A DNA stretch of 64,000 nucleotides from Spirochaetales bacterium UBA6872 (GCA_002452215.1 DKCO01000022.1:1-64000), one strand, 5' to 3'. Numbered from the stretch's first letter, positions 26,957-35,779 are shown. Program-made: numbers and translations. Notes: a model not told the origin generated them from the letters alone.

Positions 26957-27501
26957 TGGCTGAGATCATAGAGTATGCAGAGTCTATTTCAAATAACATT
27001 GGACAGCGACTTTTAAAAGGCGAGGTTGGTATTTTCCCGTGTGATACTATATATGGACTTTGTGCAAAAGTCTCTGAAGAGAATGCTAGCAGGATCTATC
27101 AAATAAAGAAGAGGCCGGAAAACAAGAGCTTTATACAGCTTATGGACAAAAGACAAATCGAGCAGCAAGGACTTGTTGTCCCTGAGGACATCATATCTCT
27201 TTGGCCTGCTCCATTTACAGCAATCGTATATGATAAATCGGGATCGACGGTTGCTCTCAGGGTCCCAAATGATAGCTTTATTCTATCGATTTTGCCTATA
27301 TCGGGGCCAATTTATTCGACAAGCGTAAATTTTTCGGGCTCGCCAAGCTTGCAAGATCCAGAAGATATAATAAACTCTTTTTCTTCTCTTGTTGATTTTA
27401 TTGTTGTGAAGAAAGACCTTGAAAAGGGCTTAAGCTCGACACTTATAGATGTAACAAAAAAACCCTACCGAATAATCCGGCAGGGTGCATATAGGTTCTA
27501 A
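26956..27501 (+). CDS. tsaC: L-threonylcarbamoyladenylate synthase (short TsaC/YrdC form)
   Basis: 181 aa from ATG 26956, preceded by AAGGAGATCATA; the frame extends 11 codons into the upstream gene but without reason. It makes threonylcarbamoyl-AMP for the t6A37 modification of tRNAs. The YrdC signature is clear: GEVGIFPCDTIYGLCA, KKRPENKSFIQLM, and VALRVPND, STSVNFSGSPS. The last ~10 codons overlap, on the other strand, the terminator of the DUF1015 gene. The MtaB enzyme at 53633 modifies t6A further, so both steps of ms2t6A synthesis lie in this window. Confidence 0.87.
   Translation: MAEIIEYAESISNNIGQRLLKGEVGIFPCDTIYGLCAKVSEENASRIYQIKKRPENKSFIQLMDKRQIEQQGLVVPEDIISLWPAPFTAIVYDKSGSTVALRVPNDSFILSILPISGPIYSTSVNFSGSPSLQDPEDIINSFSSLVDFIVVKKDLEKGLSSTLIDVTKKPYRIIRQGAYRF
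27456..27486 (-). terminator. Intrinsic terminator of the DUF1015 gene, inside tsaC
   Basis: On the minus strand ACCCTGCCG (27486-27478) pairs with CGGTAGGGT (27470-27462), then seven T. It lies within the last codons of the convergent tsaC coding sequence. Confidence 0.8.
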
Positions 27502-27503
27502 AC

Positions 27504-28808
27504 CTATTTTGTTATCTTTCTTGCTTCCATGTAGTAGCGCTTCTCATTAGCATGCCCAATTGAGAATGTCTTTCTTGGATAAGCGCCATCCTTTAACATG
27601 TCAGAGAAGAATGTCTCTTTCGAAATGTCGGGGAGAATCAGCCCTATATTGCCATCCTTGGATCCAAGCTTAATAGTTACATCCTCTCCATGGATATAGT
27701 CTACTTCTCCAAGTTTCTTCAAAAGCATCTCGTCTATTACAAGCTGTAGTGTTCCGGCCGCGATGCTCTTTACTCCATCATTTATAGTATAGATGAAGAA
27801 GCCATCCTTGTTTACTAAAGCAAAATGCTGTCCTGGGCTATTTATCATCTTGCTAAGATTGTTTGGATTGCTTATTTTCTCGCATTCGAAGCTCTTGCAT
27901 GTGTTTTTCAAAAGGGAATCGAAAGAATCTTTGCTTATGTTGAACAAGACTCTGTGTATCGGCTCGAATTGCAATCCTGGATCAAAGATGTTCTCAATCT
28001 CCACAAGAGCGAATCTAGCGGGATGGTTTTCTCTCTCTTCTTCGCTAAGATCTTTCTTTATGTCTTCCCAGCAGCTTTTTGCTGTTGCAAGTGAGTGGTT
28101 TCCATCGCCCATTGCAAACAAAAGAGGATTTTTCTTGTCAAGCTCTGAGTAAATTCTCTCAAATCCGTCAAGAATAGACTCTTTGTCATTCTTGCTATTT
28201 ACCAAATATCCTGTTAAGTGCCCGCCGTTCTTGTTTAAGTCTGTCTCGTATATCTTTTCAAGTTTCTCTTTTTTATCTCTAAGCGGCTCGATTATTGCTC
28301 TGTATTTGTCTGAAATGAGCACCATGATATGTGGCAATTCGAGATTTGCATGTTTCCTTATCATCTTTCTTGGCGGGATTCTTGAAAGAATTGTGCCTTC
28401 TGTTGCTCTGATCAAGGATCTTGAGTCCTTCGAGTAGTCATACATTTCCAAATCCAATGCTGCCATTAGGCCGTAGCGGGTAGATGTTTGTGTGTCACGC
28501 TTTACCAGAATGAAGCTGTCTTTGTACTCTGTGAAGATATTTTCCTTTAGGTATTTAACCATTGTATTGTTTATTTCTTCGATTATCTTATCCTTGTCAT
28601 CTCTCTCGAGGTAGACCTCTGGGTAGATGATTCTCAAAGTTGAGGGGCTGTCTTTTATCTCTAGGTCAAGCTCTTGCCAGTACTCCGGTTGGGATGTGTA
28701 TTGGTCGCATGCAACAACAGCCCACTTCTCAAGATCTACTTCTTTGTTTGGAACAAGTATGTCGGCACTTCTTATCCCGAATTTCTCCATTCTTTTTTCT
28801 ATATCCAT
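27504..28808 (-). CDS. DUF1015 family protein
   Basis: 434 aa, matching the DUF1015 family along its length: GIRSADILVPNKEV, WAVVACDQYTSQPEYW, TSTRYGLMAALDLE, ISDKYRAIIEPLRDK, FAMGDGNHSLATAK and YIHGEDVTIKLG. Members are cytoplasmic and often lie near serine or phosphoglycerate genes, but no reaction is established to my knowledge. It starts at ATG with AAAAAGGAGATAGAC upstream, on the opposite strand from thiN with about 70 bases between. Confidence 0.85.
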   Translation of the reverse strand: MDIEKRMEKFGIRSADILVPNKEVDLEKWAVVACDQYTSQPEYWQELDLEIKDSPSTLRIIYPEVYLERDDKDKIIEEINNTMVKYLKENIFTEYKDSFILVKRDTQTSTRYGLMAALDLEMYDYSKDSRSLIRATEGTILSRIPPRKMIRKHANLELPHIMVLISDKYRAIIEPLRDKKEKLEKIYETDLNKNGGHLTGYLVNSKNDKESILDGFERIYSELDKKNPLLFAMGDGNHSLATAKSCWEDIKKDLSEEERENHPARFALVEIENIFDPGLQFEPIHRVLFNISKDSFDSLLKNTCKSFECEKISNPNNLSKMINSPGQHFALVNKDGFFIYTINDGVKSIAAGTLQLVIDEMLLKKLGEVDYIHGEDVTIKLGSKDGNIGLILPDISKETFFSDMLKDGAYPRKTFSIGHANEKRYYMEARKITK

Positions 28809-28875
28809 GTCTATCTCCTTTTTGAAATACGAAAGCTATTGTAACATTGTGTCAATAAGGAAGAAAGATAAAATA

Positions 28876-29481
28876 ATGCATACTTTGGTCGTAATTGGTG
28901 GATTTTGTCCAAGCTCATTTCCGATTGACAGAAGCTATTATGATACTATAATCGCTGCAGACAGTGGATATGATAATGCAATTGGGCTTTCTCTCGTCCC
29001 TGATATTGTTGTAGGTGACTTTGACTCTACCTTATATCCCGATAGGCTTGTTGGTATGGGTTTTGAAAGATCCCCACGTGATAAAGATGAAAGCGATACA
29101 GAGCTTGCTCTTAGGCTTGTGGATGGAGGCTATGATCTGTTGGGAGGAGGTGAGGGACGCCTCGACCATACTCTTTCGATACTATCGCTTTTTGATAAAT
29201 ACTCTTATCCTCGATATTGGTTTACTCGTGCCGATACTATGATAAGCATAGAAGGAACAAGGGTTTTCTCGCCTCAAGTCTCAACAGAGCTTTCCTTGTT
29301 TTCCATATCTGGTTCGACTGTGACGACACAGGGGCTTTTCTGGGATATTGATAACAAAAGACTTGATCGATCTTTCTTGTCGCTATCAAACAGGACAAAA
29401 GACAAAACAATCTCAATCAAAGGCGATGGAATGCTTTTTTTGCGCATAGACCCAAAGGATTTTCGATTTTTCTCCGATTAA
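28876..29481 (+). CDS. thiN: Thiamine pyrophosphokinase
   Basis: 201 aa from ATG 28876; the open frame reaches back into the DUF1015 gene but that part is not conserved-looking. It converts thiamine to thiamine diphosphate using ATP. Family landmarks: IAADSGYDNAI, VVGDFDS, RSPRDKDESDTELAL and GGGEGRLDHTLS (nucleotide and metal site). It opens a plus-strand run that includes an ECF transporter, so the transported vitamin could be thiamine or a precursor. Confidence 0.82.
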   Translation: MHTLVVIGGFCPSSFPIDRSYYDTIIAADSGYDNAIGLSLVPDIVVGDFDSTLYPDRLVGMGFERSPRDKDESDTELALRLVDGGYDLLGGGEGRLDHTLSILSLFDKYSYPRYWFTRADTMISIEGTRVFSPQVSTELSLFSISGSTVTTQGLFWDIDNKRLDRSFLSLSNRTKDKTISIKGDGMLFLRIDPKDFRFFSD

Positions 29482-29535
29482 GAGCTTCTTTGTTTCCTCT
29501 GTGCCAATCAATGATATTTGTGCTACCATGGGATT

Positions 29536-29880
29536 ATGTTGGAGTTCAGGAGAATACTGGAGTTTTCATCTAGGATACACACATATCTGCTAGCTGTGTA
29601 TTTCTTTTTTGCACTCCTCTTTATCCTTTTTCTTTATTTTCCGATAAAAGAGGAATTGGTTTATTATGTGACTATTATACAGATGATCCTCGGCTGGACG
29701 CTCTTTTTGGAAGGTATCTGGATCTTGTTTGCATCTGTTGTATCTTCAATTGCGTCAAGGGTTCTTGTTATAAAACCTGTTTTTCTCACTTTTTTAAGGC
29801 TTGCTGCTTATTTTTTGGTTTCAGTCTTGCTGGATTTTCTTAATACATTGATTACAAGTGGTTTTAGCTATGGGGGTTGA
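29536..29880 (+). CDS. Small membrane protein, unknown
   Basis: 114 aa from ATG 29536 (an upstream TTG at 29518 is also in frame). Three membrane helices fill most of it (LLAVYFFFALLFILFLYF, IIQMILGWTLFLEGIWILF and FLRLAAYFLVSVLLDFL). No recognisable family. The gene starts ~55 bases after thiN and ends one base before the aroH ATG, so it is probably cotranscribed with both. Confidence 0.6.
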   Translation: MLEFRRILEFSSRIHTYLLAVYFFFALLFILFLYFPIKEELVYYVTIIQMILGWTLFLEGIWILFASVVSSIASRVLVIKPVFLTFLRLAAYFLVSVLLDFLNTLITSGFSYGG

Positions 29881-29881
29881 T

Positions 29882-30256
29882 ATGGAATGTATCTATGCAC
29901 TTAGAGGTGCGATTACAGTTGAAAAGGATTTTCCAAAGGATATTGATGAAGCTGTAAAAGAGCTCATGGATGCTATCATGAGCGAAAACGAATTGAAGGA
30001 CGAGGATCTGGCTTCGATTGTTTTCTCACAGACTTCTGATTTGAAAACAAGAAATGCTGCGGCTGCATGCAGAAAGGCTGGATATGCATCCAATGTGCCT
30101 CTATTTTGTTGCCAAGAGGCAGAGATTTCTGGCTCATTGCCTCTTTGCATAAGAGTCTTGATTACAATAAACCATGCGAGGAAAAAGGAAGCAAAGATGG
30201 TTTACTTGAGAGGTGCATCTAATCTTCGTCCGGACTTGGTCTCGAGAAGCAAGTAA
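29882..30256 (+). CDS. aroH: Chorismate mutase, AroH (monofunctional) type
   Basis: 124 aa from ATG 29882, matching the Bacillus AroH length and pattern: YALRGAITVEKD, then VFSQTSDLKTRNAAAACRKAG, PLFCCQEAEISGSLPLCIRVL and VYLRGASNLRPDL. Arg7-, Glu- and Arg-type active-site residues (RGAIT, CQEAEI, CIRVL) are in place. It converts chorismate to prephenate for Phe and Tyr. tyrA lies elsewhere in this window (52899), not in the same operon. Confidence 0.9.
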   Translation: MECIYALRGAITVEKDFPKDIDEAVKELMDAIMSENELKDEDLASIVFSQTSDLKTRNAAAACRKAGYASNVPLFCCQEAEISGSLPLCIRVLITINHARKKEAKMVYLRGASNLRPDLVSRSK

Positions 30257-30275
30257 TCTATAGGGAGGTTCAGTT

Positions 30276-30527
30276 ATGGAAGACAATAATAAGGTTTATG
30301 TCAAGATCGAGAACGATGAGCCCGATACTAGTACAGCTTGGTTCTTCTTTATGCGCATTGTAGACTACATTCCTCTTGTTGGTTTGATTGTCCATATTGT
30401 GTATGCTTTTTCCTCTGAAAATACCAGCAGGAAAAGTTATTGCAAAGCATTGATTATCTGGGATGTTGTTTCTGTTCTTCTTGTATTATTGGTTTATTGG
30501 CTTTGGACTTTTTCTCTTATGATTTAG
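30276..30527 (+). CDS. Small membrane protein with two helices, unknown
   Basis: 83 aa, starting at ATG with AGGGAGGTTCAGTT upstream. A charged N-terminus (KVYVKIENDEPDTSTAW) is followed by two membrane segments (FFMRIVDYIPLVGLIVHIVYAF and ALIIWDVVSVLLVLLVYWLWTF). The layout recalls small YqaE/DUF4870-like membrane proteins but I make no assignment. It lies between aroH and the SAM hydrolase in the same run. Confidence 0.6.
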   Translation: MEDNNKVYVKIENDEPDTSTAWFFFMRIVDYIPLVGLIVHIVYAFSSENTSRKSYCKALIIWDVVSVLLVLLVYWLWTFSLMI

Positions 30528-30538
30528 GTTTTTTGAAA

Positions 30539-31423
30539 ATGAAGACGTTTGAAAGTGCAAAAGAATTAAAGGATCTTGCTCCTTGGAAAGAAAGAGAAAC
30601 TGTTGTTTTTCTTAGTGATTTCGGGCTGGCAGATGGAGCTGTGAGTGCAATGAGAGGCGTTGCAGATGATGTTTGCCACTCTCTCAGGCTTGAGGATCTT
30701 ACGCATGAGATTCCGCAATTCAACATATGGGAAGCTTCATACAGGCTTATCCAAGCAATGACTTATTGGGCTGCTGGGACTGTTTTTGTGTCTGTTGTTG
30801 ATCCTGGTGTAGGTTCTGAAAGGGAAAGCGTTGCTGTTCTTACCAAAAGCGGACATGTGATAGTATCTCCCGATAATGGAACGCTTTCTCATGTTGCCAG
30901 GGAAATAGGCATTTTGGAGCGACGAAGGATATCAGAGAGGACAAACAGACTTAAGGATAGCCAAAGAAGCTATACATTCCATGGCAGGGATGTATATGCG
31001 TACACAGGTGCACGAATCGCAAGCGGGATAATATCCTTTGACGAAGTTGGGCCTGAGATCGGGAATTCTGTTGTCATGCTTGATATACAAGAGCCAAAGC
31101 TCGAGAATGGGCAAATAATAGGGTCCATAGATATACTCGATACGCGATATGGTTCTTTGTGGACTAATATACCAGATACTTTTTTTGCAAAGCTTGGCAT
31201 AAAATATGGTGATTACGTAAATGTTGAGATCTCAAAAGACAGAAGGATTGTATTTGGCGACAACTTGAAGTATTGCAGGAATTTCACCGAGGTTTCTCTC
31301 GGAGAGCCTCTTTTATATATAAACAGTCTTTTGAATGTTTCTATTGCAATCAACCAGGGCTCTTTTTCCGATGAATACAGAATCGGAACTGGAGAAGGGT
31401 GGAGGATTAAATTATCAAAATAG
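30539..31423 (+). CDS. SAM hydrolase (DUF62, adenosine-forming) family
   Basis: 294 aa from ATG 30539 (the frame extends upstream into the previous gene). DUF62 enzymes use a water-derived hydroxide to cleave S-adenosylmethionine to adenosine and methionine. Motifs: VVFLSDFGLADGAVSAMRGV, the Asp/Arg/His set in DPGVGS and SPDNGTLS, and HGRDVYAYTGARIASG. The second half (LGIKYGDYVNVEI) is the small C-terminal barrel. It is next to an ECF transporter, a frequent partner for this family; the reason is unknown. Confidence 0.87.
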   Translation: MKTFESAKELKDLAPWKERETVVFLSDFGLADGAVSAMRGVADDVCHSLRLEDLTHEIPQFNIWEASYRLIQAMTYWAAGTVFVSVVDPGVGSERESVAVLTKSGHVIVSPDNGTLSHVAREIGILERRRISERTNRLKDSQRSYTFHGRDVYAYTGARIASGIISFDEVGPEIGNSVVMLDIQEPKLENGQIIGSIDILDTRYGSLWTNIPDTFFAKLGIKYGDYVNVEISKDRRIVFGDNLKYCRNFTEVSLGEPLLYINSLLNVSIAINQGSFSDEYRIGTGEGWRIKLSK

Positions 31424-31441
31424 CTATGGTTTTGGCCATAG
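31424..31441 (+). terminator. Weak hairpin between the SAM hydrolase and ECF S gene
   Basis: CTATGG (31424-31429) pairs with CCATAG (31436-31441), directly after the TAG stop, followed by TAGATTTTAT. It may be a leaky terminator or RNA-stabilising hairpin rather than an operon end. Confidence 0.45.
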
Positions 31442-31462
31442 TAGATTTTATAGGAGTTGAAA

Positions 31463-32026
31463 ATGGGAAAAAAGAACTCTGTAGGTATCATTAAGGGAGT
31501 AGTTGTCTCAGCTATTGGGATTGCTCTCTATGGTTTTGGTGGAATGCTTGCAATTCCAGTATTTGCAAATACAACTCTCAAACCAGCAATGGCTATCCTT
31601 GCTCTATTTGGTGCTATGTATGGTCCATTTATAGGCTTTGTGGTTGGATTTGTCGGACACATTCTCACTGATGCATTCTCAGGTTGGGGTGTTTGGGTGA
31701 CATGGGCATTGGGTTCAGGCCTTGTTGGTGCAGGAATAGGCTGCTATGGCTATTTGACAAAGCATAGCCTGGAAAATGGCATTTTCGGAGTAAAGGAGTT
31801 TGGGATTCTTACAGCTCTTGCATTTGTTTCAAACTTTGTTGGCTATATGATTTCAGCTATCCTTGATTTCTTGTTCATGGGGGAGCCTTTGAATAAAGTT
31901 GTCACACAGCAATTGATTGTTGCTCTTTCCAATACAGTCATTATTGCTGTAATTGGCTCTCTTCTGTTGCTTCTGATTGCAAGAAGGAATTCAGCAGGCA
32001 AGAACTTGGAAGAGGAAAACCTCTAG
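31463..32026 (+). CDS. ECF transporter substrate-binding (S) component, UPF0397-like
   Basis: 187 aa with about five or six membrane helices. Start ATG 31463 has TAGGAGTTGAAA before it. GIALYGFGGMLAIPVFANTTLKPAMAILALFGAMYGPFIGFVVGFVGHILTDA is the pattern of UPF0397-type S components, with the small-residue N-terminal helix that contacts EcfT. It catches a vitamin or related molecule in the membrane and hands it to the ATPase/EcfT protein encoded one base downstream. Specificity is unknown; a thiamine-related substrate is suggested only by nearby thiN. Confidence 0.82.
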   Translation: MGKKNSVGIIKGVVVSAIGIALYGFGGMLAIPVFANTTLKPAMAILALFGAMYGPFIGFVVGFVGHILTDAFSGWGVWVTWALGSGLVGAGIGCYGYLTKHSLENGIFGVKEFGILTALAFVSNFVGYMISAILDFLFMGEPLNKVVTQQLIVALSNTVIIAVIGSLLLLLIARRNSAGKNLEEENL

Positions 32027-32027
32027 A

Positions 32028-34652
32028 ATGATAAAGTTCAGCGATTTCTCCTTCACATATAAAGCGCAAAAAAAACCTACGCTTAAATCCATCAACCTTG
32101 AGATAAGAGATGGCGAAAAGATCCTTATCCTTGGCCCATCAGGGTCTGGGAAATCCACGCTAGGCAATTGCATAAATGGATTGATTCCGCATGTTATCGA
32201 AGGGAAAATGGAGGGATCGCTGACTGTAAATGGAAAAGATGTCAAGACTACAGATGTCTCTGACTTGTCGAGGATGGTTGGCACTGTATTGCAAGATACA
32301 GATGGCCAGTTTGTGGGCTTGAGTGTTGCAGAGGACATTGCTTTTTCTTTGGAAAACAGGGAGGTCGAGATCGAAAGGATGCATAAGCTTGTATATGAAG
32401 CCGCATCTATTGTCGATATGGAGGATTTCCTCTCTGTAAGTCCGGATGACTTATCTGGAGGGCAAAAACAGAGAGTATCGCTTGCAGGTGTCCTTGTTGA
32501 TGATGTTGACATTCTTTTGTTTGATGAACCATTGGCCGCATTGGATCCGGCTACAGGCAAAAAGGCCATAGACCTTATCGATAGAGTCCACAAAGAGACA
32601 GGAAAGACGATAATCATAATCGAGCATAGACTAGAGGATGTCCTCTATCGTCCAGTCGATAGGATTATCTTGATAGACAATTCGACAATTGTTATGGATA
32701 CAACTCCGGATATTCTTCTCTCGTCCCATGTCTTGGAAGAAAGCGGGATAAGACCGCCTTTGTATATTTCAGTGCTAAAGATGGCAGGATGCAAACTGAT
32801 GCCTGGAACTGGTCTTGCTTCTATAGATAATCTGGATATTTCGCCTTACAAGGAAAATATAAGGAGATGGTTTTCCAAGCAGAAAGTAGAAAAAGAGACG
32901 CAAAAGCAATCCGAGATTCTTGCATTTGACCATGTATCATATTCATATACTAATGATAGAAGAGCTGTGGATGATATATCATTCTCGATAAATAAAGGCG
33001 AGATGATATCGATAATCGGGAAAAATGGTGCAGGCAAATCAACAATTGCCCAGATGATGATGGCGATATTCCCACCTGATAGTGGCACTATAACCATAGA
33101 TGGAGCTTTTGCAAATAATGACAATATAGCTAAGCGCGCATCGAAAGTAGGTTATGTGATGCAGAATCCAAATCATATGATCTCGAATTCGATTGTATAT
33201 GATGAAGTGGCTTTTGGTCTTAGACTTAAGGGGCTTGATGAAGACGATGTACATGATAGCGTTATCAATATCTTGCGCATTTGTGGGCTTGAGCGTTTTT
33301 ACAAGTGGCCTATATCAGCTCTTTCATTTGGACAGAAAAAGAGAGTTACGATTGCATCGATATTGGTTATGAGACCAGAGATTCTGATTTTGGATGAGCC
33401 AACAGCGGGGCAGGACTATCGACGCTATACAGACTTAATGAATTTTATTAAGCAACTGAATCGGGATCTTGGAATTACAATCATCTTTGTCACACATGAT
33501 CTTCATCTTGCTCTTGAATATACATCCAAGTCGATTGTAATGGCTGATGGAAAGCTTTTGGCTTATGAGAATGTGTCATCAATCTTTTCGAATCCTGAAC
33601 TGTTGAAAAGAGCAAACTTGAAAGAAACATCATTGTTTGAGCTTTGTCGCAAAATGGAAATCCCAGACTCTGATATACCAGCATTCATAGATGCTTTTAT
33701 ATTGTCGGAAGAAGCAAAAACAGATAGTGATTTCAGCTCTGTGCACCTGGAATCCGGATTTTCAACTAGCTATACCGGGAAGAAAGATAAGAAACGGAAA
33801 AAAGATTTCAGTGCAAACAAGATTGCTTTCGGATTCACATATATCGATGGATACAGCTGGATACACCGCTTGAACGGTGTGGCAAAATTCCTTGTCTTCT
33901 TGCTTTGGATAGTATTTTGCTTTGCGACATTCGATATAAGGCTTCTCTTAGTTGCTTTCTTTATCTCTATGTTTTGCACATTTACATCGAAAATCCCATT
34001 CAAGAAATTCAAGGTTCCATTGATCGGGATGCTATCGCTTGTTCTTGTCAATGCGCTCTGTATCTACCTTTTCTCTCCTTCACAAGGCACAGCTGTGATC
34101 GGGTCAAGGACTTTAATCATTGGCTCTAGCAATATGGGATATGCACTTAGCTTGGAAGAGCTTTGGTATCTTGCTGTTGTTTGCTTGAAGCTTTTTACGA
34201 TCTTCCCGATGGCCTTGTTGTTTGTTTTTTGCACTCATCCGTCCGAATTTGCATCCTCGTTGAATAAGATTGGTCTATCATATAGGATTTCTTATTCGAT
34301 TTCCCTTTCATTAAGATACATACCAGAGATCACAGATGACTTTGCAAATATAATGCATGCGCAAGAGGCTAGGGGAGTCGATATCTCAAAGAATGTATCG
34401 CTTGCTAAGCGAGTAAAGAATGTCACAAAAGTGCTTGCTCCACTTATACTGTCTTCGATAGATAAGATTGACATAATTACAAACGCAATGATTCTGAGAG
34501 GTTTTGGTATAAGAAAAAAGCGAACTTGGTACAGAGAGAGAAAGCTTTGCCCTATCGATTGGATTGCAATTTTCGTTGCCCTCCTTCTTGTATTCGTTGC
34601 TTTTTATTTCAGATTTGGTTTAGGCGTAAAATATTGGTACCCGTTTAATTGA
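32028..34652 (+). CDS. ECF transporter energising module, EcfA-EcfA'-EcfT fused in one chain
   Basis: 874 aa from ATG 32028. Residues ~1-225 are ATPase 1 (Walker A GPSGSGKST near 36, signature LSGGQKQRVS, Walker B ILLFDEP). Residues ~300-530 are ATPase 2 (GKNGAGKST near 331, signature LSFGQKKRVT, ILILDEP). A linker of charged residues leads to EcfT at ~605-874, with membrane helices and both coupling motifs, QEARGVD and MILRGFG. Usually these are two or three genes (EcfA, EcfA', EcfT or YkoD plus YkoC). The frame has no stop throughout. It powers the S component beside it. Confidence 0.9.
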   Translation: MIKFSDFSFTYKAQKKPTLKSINLEIRDGEKILILGPSGSGKSTLGNCINGLIPHVIEGKMEGSLTVNGKDVKTTDVSDLSRMVGTVLQDTDGQFVGLSVAEDIAFSLENREVEIERMHKLVYEAASIVDMEDFLSVSPDDLSGGQKQRVSLAGVLVDDVDILLFDEPLAALDPATGKKAIDLIDRVHKETGKTIIIIEHRLEDVLYRPVDRIILIDNSTIVMDTTPDILLSSHVLEESGIRPPLYISVLKMAGCKLMPGTGLASIDNLDISPYKENIRRWFSKQKVEKETQKQSEILAFDHVSYSYTNDRRAVDDISFSINKGEMISIIGKNGAGKSTIAQMMMAIFPPDSGTITIDGAFANNDNIAKRASKVGYVMQNPNHMISNSIVYDEVAFGLRLKGLDEDDVHDSVINILRICGLERFYKWPISALSFGQKKRVTIASILVMRPEILILDEPTAGQDYRRYTDLMNFIKQLNRDLGITIIFVTHDLHLALEYTSKSIVMADGKLLAYENVSSIFSNPELLKRANLKETSLFELCRKMEIPDSDIPAFIDAFILSEEAKTDSDFSSVHLESGFSTSYTGKKDKKRKKDFSANKIAFGFTYIDGYSWIHRLNGVAKFLVFLLWIVFCFATFDIRLLLVAFFISMFCTFTSKIPFKKFKVPLIGMLSLVLVNALCIYLFSPSQGTAVIGSRTLIIGSSNMGYALSLEELWYLAVVCLKLFTIFPMALLFVFCTHPSEFASSLNKIGLSYRISYSISLSLRYIPEITDDFANIMHAQEARGVDISKNVSLAKRVKNVTKVLAPLILSSIDKIDIITNAMILRGFGIRKKRTWYRERKLCPIDWIAIFVALLLVFVAFYFRFGLGVKYWYPFN

Positions 34653-34666
34653 TTGCAGAGGTAGAT

Positions 34667-35554
34667 ATGGATAATAAAAGGATAGTGTTGGAAAATGACA
34701 ATCTTATTGTTGAGATAGCCTCTTGCGGTGCTGAGTTGAAGAGGATCTATGGCAAGAAAAACAATTTGGAATATCTTTGGAAAGGAGACAAAACTGGCTT
34801 TTGGCAGCGAAGTGCTCCTTTGCTATTTCCTTTTGTTGGCAGGTTCCAGGATGGTATATACACATATAAAGGAGAAAGGTATTCGATTGCTTGTCATGGT
34901 TTTGCGAAAGATTCATCCTTCTCTCTTGCTGATTGTTCTTCTGTCAAAGCTGTCCTTGAACTGAAGAGCGATAGCGAGACGAAAAAAGCATACCCATTCG
35001 ATTTCTTGCTTGTTGTGAGCTATATTCTGGATGAATCATGCTTAAAAGAGGTTGTTGAAGTAGAGAATAGATCCAATTGTACGATGTTATTCAAGATTGG
35101 GTTTCACCCAGCATTCAATGTGCCTTTGCAAGATAATCTGTCTTTCGAAGACTACGAAATTGATTTTAAAGATGCAAATTGCATCAAGAGGCGAAAGATA
35201 TCAAAGCGCGGACTTGAGACAGGAGATGACTTTGTTCCTGTTGAAATCGATGGAAATATATTGCATCTGGAGCATAATATATTCTCGAATGAGGCCCTTG
35301 TGCTATCGAATACTGGTGGAAGTGCGAAGCTCTTTTCCGGTAAATCAAATCACTATGTATCGCTGGAGTACAATACTTTTTGGTGTTCTCTTTGGCAAGA
35401 GCCAAGGCCCGATACTCCATTTGTCGCAATAGAACCTTGGTATAATCTGCCTGGAAAAGATAGTGTTATAGAGGATTTGGAGCAGATCAAAGACGTCGAA
35501 ACTTTGCAAAAAGGCGAGAAAAAAAGCTTTGAATTAACTTTCAACTTTGGATAA
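34667..35554 (+). CDS. Aldose 1-epimerase family protein (LacX-like)
   Basis: 295 aa from ATG 34667, with AGAGGTAGAT upstream; an earlier in-frame start at 34649 overlaps the ECF gene. The galactose-mutarotase fold is clear: SCGAELKRIYG, LFPFVGRFQDGIYTYKG, the catalytic His in HGFAKDSSF, GFHPAFNVPL and the catalytic Glu probably in VAIEPWYN. It would interconvert anomers of a sugar or sugar phosphate. It follows the ECF gene by 14 bases, but no metabolic link is apparent. Last gene of the 28876-35554 run. Confidence 0.8.
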   Translation: MDNKRIVLENDNLIVEIASCGAELKRIYGKKNNLEYLWKGDKTGFWQRSAPLLFPFVGRFQDGIYTYKGERYSIACHGFAKDSSFSLADCSSVKAVLELKSDSETKKAYPFDFLLVVSYILDESCLKEVVEVENRSNCTMLFKIGFHPAFNVPLQDNLSFEDYEIDFKDANCIKRRKISKRGLETGDDFVPVEIDGNILHLEHNIFSNEALVLSNTGGSAKLFSGKSNHYVSLEYNTFWCSLWQEPRPDTPFVAIEPWYNLPGKDSVIEDLEQIKDVETLQKGEKKSFELTFNFG

Positions 35555-35608
35555 CTTCTTGCAATATAACAAATTGCAAAAATATTTTACTAAGTATTCC
35601 AAAAAGGG

Positions 35609-35637
35609 TTGAAATTGTTGTTGAATCTAGCTATTAT
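35609..35637 (+). promoter_or_regulatory. Promoter of the tRNA-Thr/small-protein transcript
   Basis: TTGAAA (35609-35614), 17-base spacer, TATTAT (35632-35637), about 23 bases before the tRNA. Confidence 0.65.
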
Positions 35638-35660
35638 TTAGCATGTTCGAAAGAGCATTT

Positions 35661-35734
35661 GCCTCCTTAGCTCAGCTGGCCAGAGCACGTGATTTGTAAT
35701 CTCGGGGTCGTTGGTTCGAATCCGACAGGGGGCT
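35661..35734 (+). tRNA. tRNA-Thr (anticodon TGT)
   Basis: GCCTCCT pairs with AGGGGGC (one T-G pair) to make the acceptor stem; D stem GCTC/GAGC; anticodon loop TTTGTAA reads TGT; T arm GTTGG-TTCGAAT-CCGAC. The anticodon stem CGTGA/TCTCG has one T-T mismatch. The 3' CCA is not encoded. Confidence 0.92.
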
Positions 35735-35779
35735 TTTTTAATAGAGAATTTAGACTCATATTGTTGGAGGATTATAGAT

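Noticed and set aside
28627..28875. N-terminal extension of the thiamine pyrophosphokinase
   Set aside because: It lies antisense to the DUF1015 gene start and is not needed; the enzyme's first strand starts at the ATG at 28876.
31424..31462. A riboswitch between the SAM hydrolase and the ECF S gene
   Set aside because: Under 40 bases with one small hairpin; too short for SAM, TPP or other vitamin riboswitches.
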